A stretch of 64,000 nt of DNA from JBBAAP01 sp043808305 (lineage in GTDB: Bacteria; Planctomycetota; MHYJ01; JACQXL01), in contig JAZDFB010000014.1 of assembly GCA_043808305.1 (NCBI GenBank), positions 1 to 64,000 on the forward strand, in the 5' to 3' direction. Position numbers and translations under genes: made by a program. The notes below the pieces were generated by a model, which saw only the letters and a program-made list of their open reading frames with translations, did no database searches and had not been told where the DNA came from. Below are positions 17,289 to 25,758 of the stretch, one piece after another. The first letter of the stretch is position 1. The number at the start of each line of letters is the position of its first letter.

Positions 17289-17984
17289 CTATTTAAACTT
17301 CACCCAGGCCACCGGGTATATCCGCCGGATATTCTTCTTCTCCATCTCCCTGGGCGGGTAAGCCGGGTTGGACGATTCCAGAAGCACCTTCGAGCCCTTG
17401 AAGCTTATCTTCTTGACGCAGGCCTCATAATCGGCGGTAATAACCAATGCCAGTCCATTTAAACGCGGCTCCTTCTTCGGGTCAATCACCGCGTAAGAGC
17501 CGTCCGGAATCAGCGGTTCCAGGCTGTCGCCGCGCAGTTTGACGGCAAAGACATCCTTATCCGGCAAATCAAACGGCCGTGTAATCTTCTCCCAGCCGTC
17601 GATGGTCAAGAGCGCGTCCGGCTCGTAGCAATCGGCTTTGCCGGCCGCGGCCAGGCTGACCACCGGAATCCCACCCTTTTCCTTTGTCAACGGATGAGGC
17701 ACTTCCAGTATCTCGGCATCGCCCTGCGGTTTCTTTTTGAAATACCAGTCCGTCGGCTTGCCGTCTATCAGGTCCTGGGCCAGCTTCATCTGCCGCTCCT
17801 GAAAGCCCTTGGGAATTTGGTTATCCTTTTTGCTTTCATAAAGCGCGCCCAGCATTACCAACGTTCCGAGCGTCCCGTCCGGAATCTTTCCATAGCGTTT
17901 GATATAATCCTTAATACTCGGTTTTTTCCCGGACTTAAGCTCGGCCTCGAACTCCTCGATTATTTTATCCTGTTTCTTACCCAT
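17289..17984 (-). CDS. S24 (LexA-type) autopeptidase domain protein
   Basis: 231 residues. The C-terminal half is an S24 domain: likely cleavage site A114-G115 in SLAAAGKADC, nucleophile Ser154 in RGDSLEPLIPDG, and a general base among K191/K192 in YEACVKKI. Proteins of this fold cleave themselves when stimulated by RecA filaments. The N-terminal 95 residues lack an obvious helix-turn-helix; instead DKIIEEFEAELKSGKKPSIK and DYIKRYG resemble short leader segments found on some kinase or sigma-associated proteins. It sits directly downstream of the sigma-factor gene. It may release or inactivate a regulator by self-cleavage; DNA binding is not evident. A terminator follows. Confidence 0.75.
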   Translation of the reverse strand: MGKKQDKIIEEFEAELKSGKKPSIKDYIKRYGKIPDGTLGTLVMLGALYESKKDNQIPKGFQERQMKLAQDLIDGKPTDWYFKKKPQGDAEILEVPHPLTKEKGGIPVVSLAAAGKADCYEPDALLTIDGWEKITRPFDLPDKDVFAVKLRGDSLEPLIPDGSYAVIDPKKEPRLNGLALVITADYEACVKKISFKGSKVLLESSNPAYPPREMEKKNIRRIYPVAWVKFK

Positions 17985-18003
17985 ATTTGATTACCTCCTC
18001 TTA

Positions 18004-18085
18004 GAGCCAGTTAGAGCCCCGCTCAAAGGCGGGATAAACTCCGCGAGTTACCTGGGTCTTAGATCCCGCTTATTTCAGCGGGAAA
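18004..18085. repeat. REP-like hairpins between sigma and S24 genes
   Basis: Two GC hairpins, GCCCCGCTCAAAGGCGGG and TCCCGCTTATTTCAGCGGGA, fill the gap between the sigma-factor stop and the S24 gene start. Similar palindromes occur at 17035-17055 and 18806-18826. They could limit read-through from the sigma gene. Confidence 0.45.
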
Positions 18086-18090
18086 TTTAT

Positions 18091-18783
18091 TTAAACATTC
18101 TTCAGCGGCACCTTTGTAATGCCGTGTTCAGCAAACATCCGGCCTAATTTATTCAGCGTCCTTTTACGCATCTTCCTGTATTTATCGGCGCCTTTTATAT
18201 CGCCATCCAGGATAAGAGAAATCTCTACATCTGTCCGGTTATCATATATGCCGGCATATATCACGTATTGTTCGTCCGGCGGAAGCCTTTCCATAAGCCT
18301 CGGCAGAAGTTCCAGCGCCTTCTGGCGGATGACGCCCTCCTCCTTTTCAATCAGCAGGCGCAGGGGGTCTTTGCGATCCGAAGATAAGTAATTTATATCA
18401 AACGAATTACCTTGTCCGTTCTTGCCGGTTGCCAACGACAACTCGCTGAAAAGAACCGGTTTAGTCCTTCGCAACTCGTCAATTTTCAGGTTTAGGGCTG
18501 TGTTATAGACCCAGGTAATAAAACTGCTTTTATCCTTTTCATACTCATAGATGCCATTCTCAAAAAGACGCAAACAGGCCTGGGCGGTCAGGTGTTCGGC
18601 CGTATCCTCATCCAGTCCTCGTTTTAGTATGCGCTTGATAAGCGGCATAACCGCGGACCACAGCTCGGCAAACGCCTTTTTATTGCCGCCCTTAAACTGT
18701 TCAACCAGGATTTGGACCTGTTTTTCATTATATCTTTTCCCGGCCTTGGCGCAGGCAGGATTATTATTCATAGCGGTCATCAT
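18091..18783 (-). CDS. Sigma-70-family RNA polymerase sigma factor
   Basis: 230 residues. The region 2 helices (AFAELWSAVMPLIKRIL, then SSFITWVYNTALNLKIDELR) bind core polymerase and the -10 element. A region 4-like helical end (LPPDEQYVIYAGIYDNRTDV, EISLILD) would bind the -35. There is no region 1 or 3, so it is an ECF-type alternative sigma. The start ATG at 18783 is favoured by AGAGG five bases upstream; a GTG two codons earlier is possible. The region 4 helix-turn-helix is less canonical than usual. The neighbouring S24 protein could be its partner or regulator, but no anti-sigma motif is recognised. Confidence 0.75.
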   Translation of the reverse strand: MMTAMNNNPACAKAGKRYNEKQVQILVEQFKGGNKKAFAELWSAVMPLIKRILKRGLDEDTAEHLTAQACLRLFENGIYEYEKDKSSFITWVYNTALNLKIDELRRTKPVLFSELSLATGKNGQGNSFDINYLSSDRKDPLRLLIEKEEGVIRQKALELLPRLMERLPPDEQYVIYAGIYDNRTDVEISLILDGDIKGADKYRKMRKRTLNKLGRMFAEHGITKVPLKNV

Positions 18784-18904
18784 AAACACCTCTTTAATGG
18801 GCCTTATCCCGCTTTAGCGGGGCTAAAGACTGTTAATTATCAAAACCCGATACGCATTCGGGGCTATATATAGTTATACGGATAAGATTGAAAAACGGAC
18901 AGAA

Positions 18905-18978
18905 AAAATGAAGATTTTTCAGCAATATTTTTATGGTTGCCAAGGAATGAGTTAAATTAGTGGATTACCCGGCGTAGC
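18905..18978 (-). promoter_or_regulatory. Upstream element shared with HepT/MntA operon
   Basis: Upstream of the sigma gene the minus strand carries CGCCGGGTAATCCACTAATT and, about 40 bases on, AAAATATTGCTGAAAAATCT before a T-rich tract. The same two blocks occur in the same order upstream of the 62.2-kb operon (63073-63051 and about 62823-62804). A weak promoter may follow, with TATAAC near 18857, but no good -35 is seen. Confidence 0.45.
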
Positions 18979-18995
18979 GTATGTTATGGGTCGTC

Positions 18996-19766
18996 TTATT
19001 TCGGCGGGTAAAACACGCCTAAAACCATAAAGGTATCCCTGAAACGATGGACATTACCGACATAGAAATAGGTGTCTTTCTTGGGGTTGTATAATTCGCC
19101 CGACCATTTTTCACTTATTTTGTCTAACAAGATTTTCTCTGTAGGATATTTATACCGCCAACTCCTATATGACTGGCCGATTTCCCAGTCAATTATCGGA
19201 AAGTTATGGCCGGGGCAACTGGTTTCGCCGACGCAATAGAATTTATACCTGAATTCATAGGGGATAAATTCAATGGCTTGCTTTTGCTTATTTATTAAAT
19301 CCATTTGGGCATAACATCGTTGAGCCTCTTCAATATCTTTATTCCGGGCCTTGCCTGTAGTAAATTCAATTCTTTCGGGTTTAATCAAACCCAATGATTT
19401 ATGGGTTGTCGGTTCTTGTAATAAAATTTCGCACATTGATTTGCTCAAAACAGGCAGAACTATATCCTTACGTTTTTGCCATTTATTTTTTGTGTCTAAT
19501 TCGGCCAATATCTTTATGCTGTCGATATCAATCTTGTAACTTTCCGGCCTGTGATCATCTTTTGCCTTACTTATTTTGGCCTCAATAATACTGTATTTCT
19601 TGAATTTCTTGTTTTCATCAAGGTCGCGAAAAGGCACAGGGTAAAGCCGGATTAATTGCTTCGTCTTAAGCGATACGCCCGCAACACAAACTGTCTCCAC
19701 ATATTTCTTGCTTGGCGTGGGGTAGGTTTTGATGGTTATTAAAATATCGTGGGTTTCCCAGTTCAT
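18996..19766 (-). CDS. Hypothetical protein paired with DUF488 gene
   Basis: 256 residues, not assigned to a family. The N-terminus (HDILITIKTYPTPSKKYVET, VCVAG) suggests beta-strands and looks like the start of an OB- or PUA-like domain. A C-terminal block contains CVGETSCPGHNFPIIDWE and several Trp/Tyr residues, with Cys and His that could bind metal. It overlaps the upstream DUF488 gene by four bases (ATGA), so the two are made together. That tight pairing suggests a joint function, perhaps on nucleic acid; this is inference. Confidence 0.65.
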   Translation of the reverse strand: MNWETHDILITIKTYPTPSKKYVETVCVAGVSLKTKQLIRLYPVPFRDLDENKKFKKYSIIEAKISKAKDDHRPESYKIDIDSIKILAELDTKNKWQKRKDIVLPVLSKSMCEILLQEPTTHKSLGLIKPERIEFTTGKARNKDIEEAQRCYAQMDLINKQKQAIEFIPYEFRYKFYCVGETSCPGHNFPIIDWEIGQSYRSWRYKYPTEKILLDKISEKWSGELYNPKKDTYFYVGNVHRFRDTFMVLGVFYPPK

Positions 19767-20203
19767 AAATGAACAACATTAAGGCGGGGATATTGTTTTT
19801 CTATTGTTTCTGCAACTATCCGGCGATGGCATTGAGCCGGCTCCGGCTCAACGCACATCAGGCAGGACTTTTGGCGGGTTGCCGTATCAGCCGCCTCGGC
19901 TACCGCCTCCGGCTGGGTTTTCAGGTATTTGGCATATTCCGCAAAAAATGTTTCGTAATCATTATCCTGGCGAACTTTATCTCTGATGGTTTTAGGGCTG
20001 CCCAGAACGCCGAAATGTTTATACTCAATACCGGAATGTTCAAGATGTTCCCGCAGATTGGACTTAGAAAAATCGTGCTTACGGCTAAGGGGTAACTGGC
20101 GCACATCAACCAAGGTGGTAATATGCGCTTTCAGCAAGATATTTACAAATTGCTTGATATCCTTACCGGCATAACCGATGGTGAACAATGTTTGGATAGA
20201 CAT
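19763..20203 (-). CDS. DUF488 family protein
   Basis: 146 residues with the hallmarks of the DUF488 family: an N-terminal FTIGYAGKDIKQF strand-loop, LVDVRQLPLSRKHDFSKSNL, and a C-terminal cysteine motif CVEPEPAQCHRRIVAETI. The biochemical role is unknown; the conserved Cys/His/Arg residues suggest an enzyme or metal site. It is translationally coupled to the next gene. It lies 142 bases downstream of the helicase-S24 gene on the same strand, so it may be part of the same accessory set. Confidence 0.85.
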   Translation of the reverse strand: MSIQTLFTIGYAGKDIKQFVNILLKAHITTLVDVRQLPLSRKHDFSKSNLREHLEHSGIEYKHFGVLGSPKTIRDKVRQDNDYETFFAEYAKYLKTQPEAVAEAADTATRQKSCLMCVEPEPAQCHRRIVAETIEKQYPRLNVVHL

Positions 20204-20345
20204 AAACTACTCTCTTATTAATACATCGGTTCTAGATTATAGTAACATTACCTATTTAACAGGTCAAGTTTTATATCGTCGGCAGATTGAACTCCACAAA
20301 CACCGTCCGGGTTAAACTGTCAGATAGCCTAGGTGGTTTTTCTTA

Positions 20346-22724
20346 TTATATAACAGCTATAAACTCTGCAATAATCTGAATTTCTTCGTCTTGATATTCA
20401 GAAAGGTCAATCGGTTTATATTCTGTATTAATGGGTTCCAAAACAATTTTCGTATGCCGCCATGTGCCATCTGAATTGTATTCTTTTTCGCTCTTATATG
20501 TTTTTACCGTATATCTGTTATGCGTTTCAGGATCATCTATAGCATGATGTAATGCCAGTACAATTAAGTTCTGTCTGCTTCCACCAGTATATTTCCTAAA
20601 TACACAATAGCTGTTGTCAAGTATACGTGGCTCCATTGAATGCCCGATAACTTTTGCAATAAACATGCCTTTCCCTAACCTCTGCCCAATATTCACTTTT
20701 TTCCAGCCTTTTTCTGTGAATTCTTCGCCACTGCCAAATTTTCCTGCGGCGGCTTTTAGTGAGTATACTGGCAAATACTCCTTAAATTTATCTTTTTCTG
20801 GTATTTCTTCTAAAATCTGTGTTTCAATCATTAGTTCTTCTTTTGGAACAACTCCTTGCTCCATTCTTGATTTAAAAAACTTTTCTGTTGCTTTATTTGT
20901 AAAATATACATAACAACCTTTCATTCCTCGACTGAACAGAACCCTGTAAATATTTCTAATATAAGTATCTATGTTTTTTGCATCTCGTTTTAAGGTCGAA
21001 TCACTATTTGCATTAATATCTGCTTTCAATGAATCTGTTGCTGGGTCGTAAACAAGATCGTCCCCTATAATTACACCGATATAATCAAACTCGAAACCCT
21101 GTGCCGTATAGATACATCCAACTTGCTCGACTCCTTTTGTTTTATATGCCCATTCATACCACTTGGGCGTTCCTTTTGCTAACCTAAAGCCATCTCTAGC
21201 TTCCCATGGCATTTTAAACGAACCTATTTGGACGTCTTTAACTAATGAGCCATCGGGATTTGGATCCGACCAAGGCCAACAATATCCCGCAACCACTCTT
21301 GCAGAATTAGCTTTCTCAAACTCTTTTTTATAAATAAAGTCATACAATTTTTGCGGTGAGTCAAATATTTTAAAATCGAATTTCTCTGTTTTCTTCAATA
21401 CTTTCCTTTCTTCCTTAAATCCCAAAACTGATTCAATCCATTCCAGATAGTTATTTGATCCCATGCAGCGAAATTGGGTTTTCAATTCTACTTCTTCAAT
21501 AATTGCGCCCAACTCTTTCGCATACTTTTTAATTAAATCAGAATTTCCTGTTTCCTGCGAACGAACGTTTTGCCTATCATCTATAAAAAATACTGTTGTT
21601 TTGGCACATCTAATAAGTTGCTGGACTTGTGGCATATCTGATCGATCTTCGGCTTTTGTATACCTATTATTACTTGTTTTTTCTATACGATGTGCTTCAT
21701 CAATCAAAAGCAAATCAAATTCATTTTCTTTAACTTTTTTGGGTACGAATCTTAATAAATTAGAGAACAATAGTTCGCTACCTTTTTTAACACTATATTT
21801 CAATCCTCCAAGAAATGGCTTTGACTTACACCCGTAAAATACTTTTTTCTTAGCTTTGGCGGCATCTGCAAGAATATTAATTGCAATAACGGACTTTCCC
21901 GTCCCCGGGCCTCCGTGTACTATTATTACATGCTTTTGTGATAGTTTCGTTGCTTTATTGACTTTTGACCAGATAAGGTTTTTGGCCACTATCTGTTCTC
22001 CCAGCAAAGAAAAAACTGGTTCATTATCAATAATTTTACTGGCATTATCTAATAACTTTTTAGATGGTTTTATATTGCTTTGCATAAAGCGGTTAAATAT
22101 TTCAAAACCATCACCTTTTGCCAATAATTCTTTTATTTGATTAGCTAACTTAAGAGTGTCTTCTTTGCAGAAAACAGGGAATTCACTGCAAATTGTTTTA
22201 TATGCACAGGAAAATAAACCACCATTATCATCCTTTGTGTAATTATGGCAATAGGAGCAACTAAAAAGAATAAGTGGCGGTGGTTTTTCGAATTCCTCTA
22301 CAAAATTTATTAGATGTTCATGATAACCTTTAACTTGCTGAGATGGATGAGCTACTCTTCGAGTATTATTTCCAGTAAAAGTTTCTACATAATTACCATC
22401 ATCTTCTAATGGGGTAATCTTCGACCATTGTTTAAGTTCAATCAAAACAATATTTGATTCATTAGACTTATCTTTTCCAAACAAAAGGCAGTCAATTCTA
22501 TTTTGGTTATATGGAATTTCGTATTCTAAAGCGATATAGTTATTATCAAGTTTGGCTAACTCTAACAAATCCCTGACTCTTGAAAGCGAATTTTGCCAAG
22601 AGTTGATTTCACTATAAGAAGGTCTGAAACTAAAAGAAGATGCTGCATCTGTCAAAATGCCAAGGATTCTATTTTCAGTTACATCATTGCAGAACTCTTT
22701 TGTGGCATTTTGATATAAAAGCAT
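20346..22724 (-). CDS. PD-(D/E)XK nuclease - DUF2075 helicase - S24 peptidase fusion
   Basis: 792 residues in three parts. The N-terminus has a restriction-fold signature: E69, D78 in RIDCLLFG, and E96-x-K98 in VLIELKQW. The middle is a DUF2075-type P-loop helicase/ATPase: Walker A GGPGTGKS with Lys277, Walker B LLIDEAHR, then ELKTQFRC, AQGFEFDYIGV and NIYRVLFSRGMKG. The last 140 residues are an S24 domain: A660-G661 in LKAAAGKFG, Ser696 in IGHSMEPRI and Lys741 in YTVKTYKSE. All key residues are present. It follows the MazG-like gene by two bases. A DNA-acting defence or repair enzyme gated by self-cleavage is inferred. Base composition is more A/T-rich than neighbours, consistent with transfer. 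Confidence 0.8.
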   Translation of the reverse strand: MLLYQNATKEFCNDVTENRILGILTDAASSFSFRPSYSEINSWQNSLSRVRDLLELAKLDNNYIALEYEIPYNQNRIDCLLFGKDKSNESNIVLIELKQWSKITPLEDDGNYVETFTGNNTRRVAHPSQQVKGYHEHLINFVEEFEKPPPLILFSCSYCHNYTKDDNGGLFSCAYKTICSEFPVFCKEDTLKLANQIKELLAKGDGFEIFNRFMQSNIKPSKKLLDNASKIIDNEPVFSLLGEQIVAKNLIWSKVNKATKLSQKHVIIVHGGPGTGKSVIAINILADAAKAKKKVFYGCKSKPFLGGLKYSVKKGSELLFSNLLRFVPKKVKENEFDLLLIDEAHRIEKTSNNRYTKAEDRSDMPQVQQLIRCAKTTVFFIDDRQNVRSQETGNSDLIKKYAKELGAIIEEVELKTQFRCMGSNNYLEWIESVLGFKEERKVLKKTEKFDFKIFDSPQKLYDFIYKKEFEKANSARVVAGYCWPWSDPNPDGSLVKDVQIGSFKMPWEARDGFRLAKGTPKWYEWAYKTKGVEQVGCIYTAQGFEFDYIGVIIGDDLVYDPATDSLKADINANSDSTLKRDAKNIDTYIRNIYRVLFSRGMKGCYVYFTNKATEKFFKSRMEQGVVPKEELMIETQILEEIPEKDKFKEYLPVYSLKAAAGKFGSGEEFTEKGWKKVNIGQRLGKGMFIAKVIGHSMEPRILDNSYCVFRKYTGGSRQNLIVLALHHAIDDPETHNRYTVKTYKSEKEYNSDGTWRHTKIVLEPINTEYKPIDLSEYQDEEIQIIAEFIAVI

Positions 22725-22726
22725 AT

Positions 22727-23119
22727 TTATAATTTGTTATATTTCGTATGCTTACCCTTTGATTTATGTACCGGGTATTTCCGGGCGTTCTTGGCGAGTT
22801 TATACTCCATAGCTTTGGCCAGATCTATGCCGAGATTATCGGCCATCTCAAACAGGTACATAGCCACGTCGGCTAGTTCGTCCGCTATCTGGTCTTTGTG
22901 CTTTCGAGAGTATTCTTCTACTTCCTTGATCGATTTCCATTGGAAGTGTTCCAGCACCTCTGATGCCTCAAGCACCAGTGAAAGCGCCATATCCTTGTGA
23001 TTGTGAAATTGCATCCAATCCCGCTCGTCTCTGAACTTCTTTATTTTTTCCGTTAGCCTTTTTATGTCATTCGTAACATTGCAACTAGATATATTAGTAT
23101 TTATGTGATTTTTTAGCAT
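22727..23119 (-). CDS. MazG-like nucleotide pyrophosphohydrolase
   Basis: About 130 residues, all-alpha NTP pyrophosphatase of the MazG/dCTPase (RS21-C6) type, which hydrolyses dNTPs to monophosphates. Signature blocks are FRDERDWMQFH, then SLVLEASEVLEHFQW (the metal-binding E-x-x-E helix) and DELADVAMYLFEMAD (E-x-x-D). A basic tail ends HKSKGKHTKYNKL. The ATG at 23119 is chosen; a TTG lies six codons upstream, and neither has a clear ribosome-binding site. It is immediately followed, two bases later, by the nuclease-helicase-S24 gene, so they form an operon. Removal of nucleotides in defence, or house-cleaning, are both possible. Confidence 0.85.
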   Translation of the reverse strand: MLKNHINTNISSCNVTNDIKRLTEKIKKFRDERDWMQFHNHKDMALSLVLEASEVLEHFQWKSIKEVEEYSRKHKDQIADELADVAMYLFEMADNLGIDLAKAMEYKLAKNARKYPVHKSKGKHTKYNKL

Positions 23120-23137
23120 GTTTAGAATTGTAATCAA

Positions 23138-23792
23138 TTCACCGCTAAAATCAACAAATAACCCATTTTATTTATTTTTCCCCCAGCGGACAGCCATCAC
23201 GCAGGCCGCGGGGACTGTTCACGGCGTCCCCGGACAATCCCCGGAGTTACCACCCGGACTCGTGCCGGCCTGGGCCTGCACTCTCAGCCGAGTCGGCCAG
23301 GATTCTTAGCTTTCCCGGCTTGGATTCTACCCCTTCCCGGCGGACAATCCCCGGAGCCTCCGCCAGGACTCATAACGGGCTGGGCTATGAATCTTAGCCA
23401 ACTGTGCATAGATTCTTAACGGACCCGGCGGTAACTCATAGTTGAGACGGCTAAGAGGCCAGACCTTATCCACGGGGATTGTGCCCGGTATGTGCGTGGA
23501 GCCTATCCGGTCCGGGGTGACGCGCCCCGCGGAGAGGAGGGGACTGTCCTGAGATTGCATAGACTACCCCCCTATACCCTACCCCCCACCCCCCCTAAGT
23601 GAAAATGACGTGTAAAGCAGTAAAATAAAGGGTTAGCTGTCAAAAATGCGGCCTAATCGGTTGCAGGGGCTGTCGAGAAATAAGTCTGATTGGTACGTTA
23701 TTGCCCAAGGTGTGTCACCGGCAAAGATGTGGGGGTGGATGCGTCCCTTAAAGCCTGATTGTTGGCTGGCATAAACGCCAATTTCTTGACCG
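23138..23792. other. Gene-free stretch with unusual composition
   Basis: No convincing gene is seen in these 655 bases. The first 400 are rich in CCGG and in words such as GATTCTTA and GACTC and hold a 110-bp tandem duplication (separate entry). Then come C-runs (ACCCCCCTATACCCTACCCC), followed by more ordinary sequence leading to the GAF gene. Stops interrupt all frames apart from short ones. It could hold a non-coding RNA or be a remnant of an inserted element. Confidence 0.5.
23231..23450. repeat. Two-copy 110-bp tandem repeat
   Basis: The 16-mer CGGACAATCCCCGGAG occurs at 23231 and again at 23341. The sequence after it also aligns: ACTC at about +29, GGGCTGGGC or GGCCTGGGC, then CTTAGCC or CTCAGCC, then GATTCTTA, then CCCGGC. 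This gives a diverged direct repeat with a 110-bp period. The copies are too few and too different for a CRISPR or satellite array. Confidence 0.65.
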
Positions 23793-23831
23793 GTGGGCGG
23801 AAATAGATTATTAGTGCTGGTGGAGGAAGCT

Positions 23832-24311
23832 ATGGAAACAGCCGGTGTTAATCAACAAGGTTTTGATGCGTTAACCGGGCAGGTAAGCCAAATAACCGCC
23901 GGCCCGGGCGATACAACCGGCAAACTACAATCTATCTGCCGCCTGCTCAAAGACAGCGTTCCGTATTATAACTGGGTCGGATTTTACCTGGTGGACAAAA
24001 TCCATCCGCAAGAACTGGTTCTGGGACCATTTGTTGGCCTGCCCACCGAACACACCAGAATTCCCTTTGGTAAAGGAATCTGTGGCCAGGCGGCCCAGAG
24101 GAAAGAGGTTTTTATCGCTCAGGACGTGGCCGCGGAGACAAATTATATCGCCTGCAGTACAAAAGTGCGTTCGGAGATGGTTGTGCCCGTATTCAAGGCG
24201 GACCAGCTGGTGGGCGAGCTGGACATAGATTCCAATACGATTTCAGCCTTCAGTGACCGCAACCGCGAATTCCTGGAGACGGTCTGCCGGATAGTTGGGC
24301 CGCTGTTTTAG
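23832..24311 (+). CDS. GAF-domain protein, free-Met-sulfoxide reductase-like
   Basis: 159 residues forming a single GAF domain. It has the features of the YebR/fRMsr group: VPYYNWVGFYLVD, GPFVGLPTEHTRIPFGKGIC and GELDIDSNTISAFSDRN. Two cysteines of that family are seen, in GKGICGQA and in YIACSTKVRSE, but the third cysteine is not evident. fRMsr reduces free methionine-R-sulfoxide; without all cysteines this may instead be a sensor domain. The start at 23832 is chosen because GGAGG lies five bases upstream; an in-frame GTG lies 13 codons earlier. No partner gene is evident. Confidence 0.7.
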   Translation: METAGVNQQGFDALTGQVSQITAGPGDTTGKLQSICRLLKDSVPYYNWVGFYLVDKIHPQELVLGPFVGLPTEHTRIPFGKGICGQAAQRKEVFIAQDVAAETNYIACSTKVRSEMVVPVFKADQLVGELDIDSNTISAFSDRNREFLETVCRIVGPLF

Positions 24312-24403
24312 TTGACATTATTGAATTTTAAGCAAACATAATCCCGTCTCCGATAAACAGGACACGGATTAATATTATGAAAGAAAGGATGGAGGCTAAG
24401 CTT

Positions 24404-25732
24404 ATGATGAAAATAAAGAAGATTGCTAAATATGCCGGGATTGGAGTTTTGGCGCTGGCGCTGATTGCTATTGTGACCAATGCTATTTTGAGTTGCTCGG
24501 CCAATAAAGAACTGGAGCAGGAATTGGCGGACATCAAGGCGTCGGGCGGCGCGCTCAAGTTTGAGGAATTAGCTCCTCCGGCAATTCCGGACGAAGAGAA
24601 TGCCGCGCCTCTTTACGAGAAGGCATTTGCCTTATTAAAATCGGACAAGTTGAGCCCCGAGGAAGAAAAAGTCTGGAATAAAATCACAGCGTCGGAACGG
24701 GGCAAGGAATGGGCTGAAACAGACCGCTCAATTTTAAAAGGCCTGCTTGCCAGGAATCAAAATGTTCTGGAACTTTTAGCCAAAGCCGCCGCTCTTAAAA
24801 AGTGCCGCTTTTCGGTGGATTATAGCAAGCCATTAGACATTGTGCCACCCAGCATAGCGCAGAATAGACAGGCATCTTGGTTGCTTGCTGTTAAGGCCCA
24901 GCTTGAATCATCAGAGGGCAAAACAGATGAAGCATTGAATACCTGTTTGGCAGGGTTCAGGATGACAAAGGCGCACATATTAAGCCCTCTTTTGATTACT
25001 CAATTGGTTCAAAGCGCCTCTACGGGAATAATTCTGGATACATTGGAGGGGATTCTTAAGCAGGATAGCGGGAACGCGGCAATGTATACCGCCTTGCTTG
25101 ATGAACTGAAAATTCCTGAATACCATAATGCCTTTATCAGGTCTATGGAAGGAGAACGTTGTTTTGGGCTGTATGTTTATGAGCTTTGTAGTGAGGGTAT
25201 AGATCCTGAAACCTATCCCCCAGCAACCCGAGCACTTGGTAAAAGGCTTGTTAGTAAAACATTCATTTTCAAAAAAGACCAGGTGTATTATCTGAGGCTT
25301 ATGAAGAAGATAATTAATTTGTCAAAGTTGTCTTATAAAGAAACAAAAGGTGGTTTGAATTTTGAAGTAGATGTTATTAAAGAAATCCCATCTTATTGTT
25401 ATTTAACGCGGTTAATGGTGCCTGGTCTTAGTGGCGTATACAGAACACAGAGCGGTTTCGAGGCCCGGCTGGGTGCGGCTCGCCTGGCGCTGGCCCTGAA
25501 GGCATACAAGCTCCAGAACGGTAACTATCCTGACGCGCTGGCCGCCCTGGCGCCGGCCGTTATACCCGAACTGCCCAAAGACACCTTTACCGGAAATGAT
25601 TATGTCTACAAGAAAGACGGCGTGGGCTTTATCGTGTATAGTTTGGGAGAGAATCTCAAAGACGACGGCGGGCTAAACAATAACAATAAAGACAAGAAAC
25701 AGGACGATATTTCCTGGCAATGCAAACAATAG
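24404..25732 (+). CDS. Membrane-anchored protein with pseudopilin-like C-terminus
   Basis: 442 residues. An N-terminal membrane helix (YAGIGVLALALIAIVTNAIL) is followed by a Cys but no convincing lipobox. The middle is a mostly helical extracytoplasmic region. The last 90 residues (ARLALALKAYKLQNGNYPDA, later NDYVYKKDG and YSLGENLKDDGG) resemble the globular end of type II secretion major pseudopilins, including the D-D-G calcium-loop-like end. GGAGG lies eight bases before the ATG at 24404. No close family is recognised; similar large anchored proteins are common in planctomycete-like genomes. Function unknown. Confidence 0.65.
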   Translation: MMKIKKIAKYAGIGVLALALIAIVTNAILSCSANKELEQELADIKASGGALKFEELAPPAIPDEENAAPLYEKAFALLKSDKLSPEEEKVWNKITASERGKEWAETDRSILKGLLARNQNVLELLAKAAALKKCRFSVDYSKPLDIVPPSIAQNRQASWLLAVKAQLESSEGKTDEALNTCLAGFRMTKAHILSPLLITQLVQSASTGIILDTLEGILKQDSGNAAMYTALLDELKIPEYHNAFIRSMEGERCFGLYVYELCSEGIDPETYPPATRALGKRLVSKTFIFKKDQVYYLRLMKKIINLSKLSYKETKGGLNFEVDVIKEIPSYCYLTRLMVPGLSGVYRTQSGFEARLGAARLALALKAYKLQNGNYPDALAALAPAVIPELPKDTFTGNDYVYKKDGVGFIVYSLGENLKDDGGLNNNNKDKKQDDISWQCKQ

Positions 25733-25758
25733 AGAGCGGAAGAAAGGAGCGATGCAGG

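Noticed and set aside
17289..17984. Standard LexA repressor
   Set aside because: The S24 half fits, but the N-terminus has no winged HTH, so I call it only an S24-domain protein.
23231..23450. CRISPR array
   Set aside because: Only two diverged copies at 110-bp spacing, no short identical repeats with spacers and no cas genes nearby.
24312..24342. Promoter before the 24404 gene (TTGACA...CATAAT)
   Set aside because: The spacer is 19 bases and the -10 is weak, so support is too thin.
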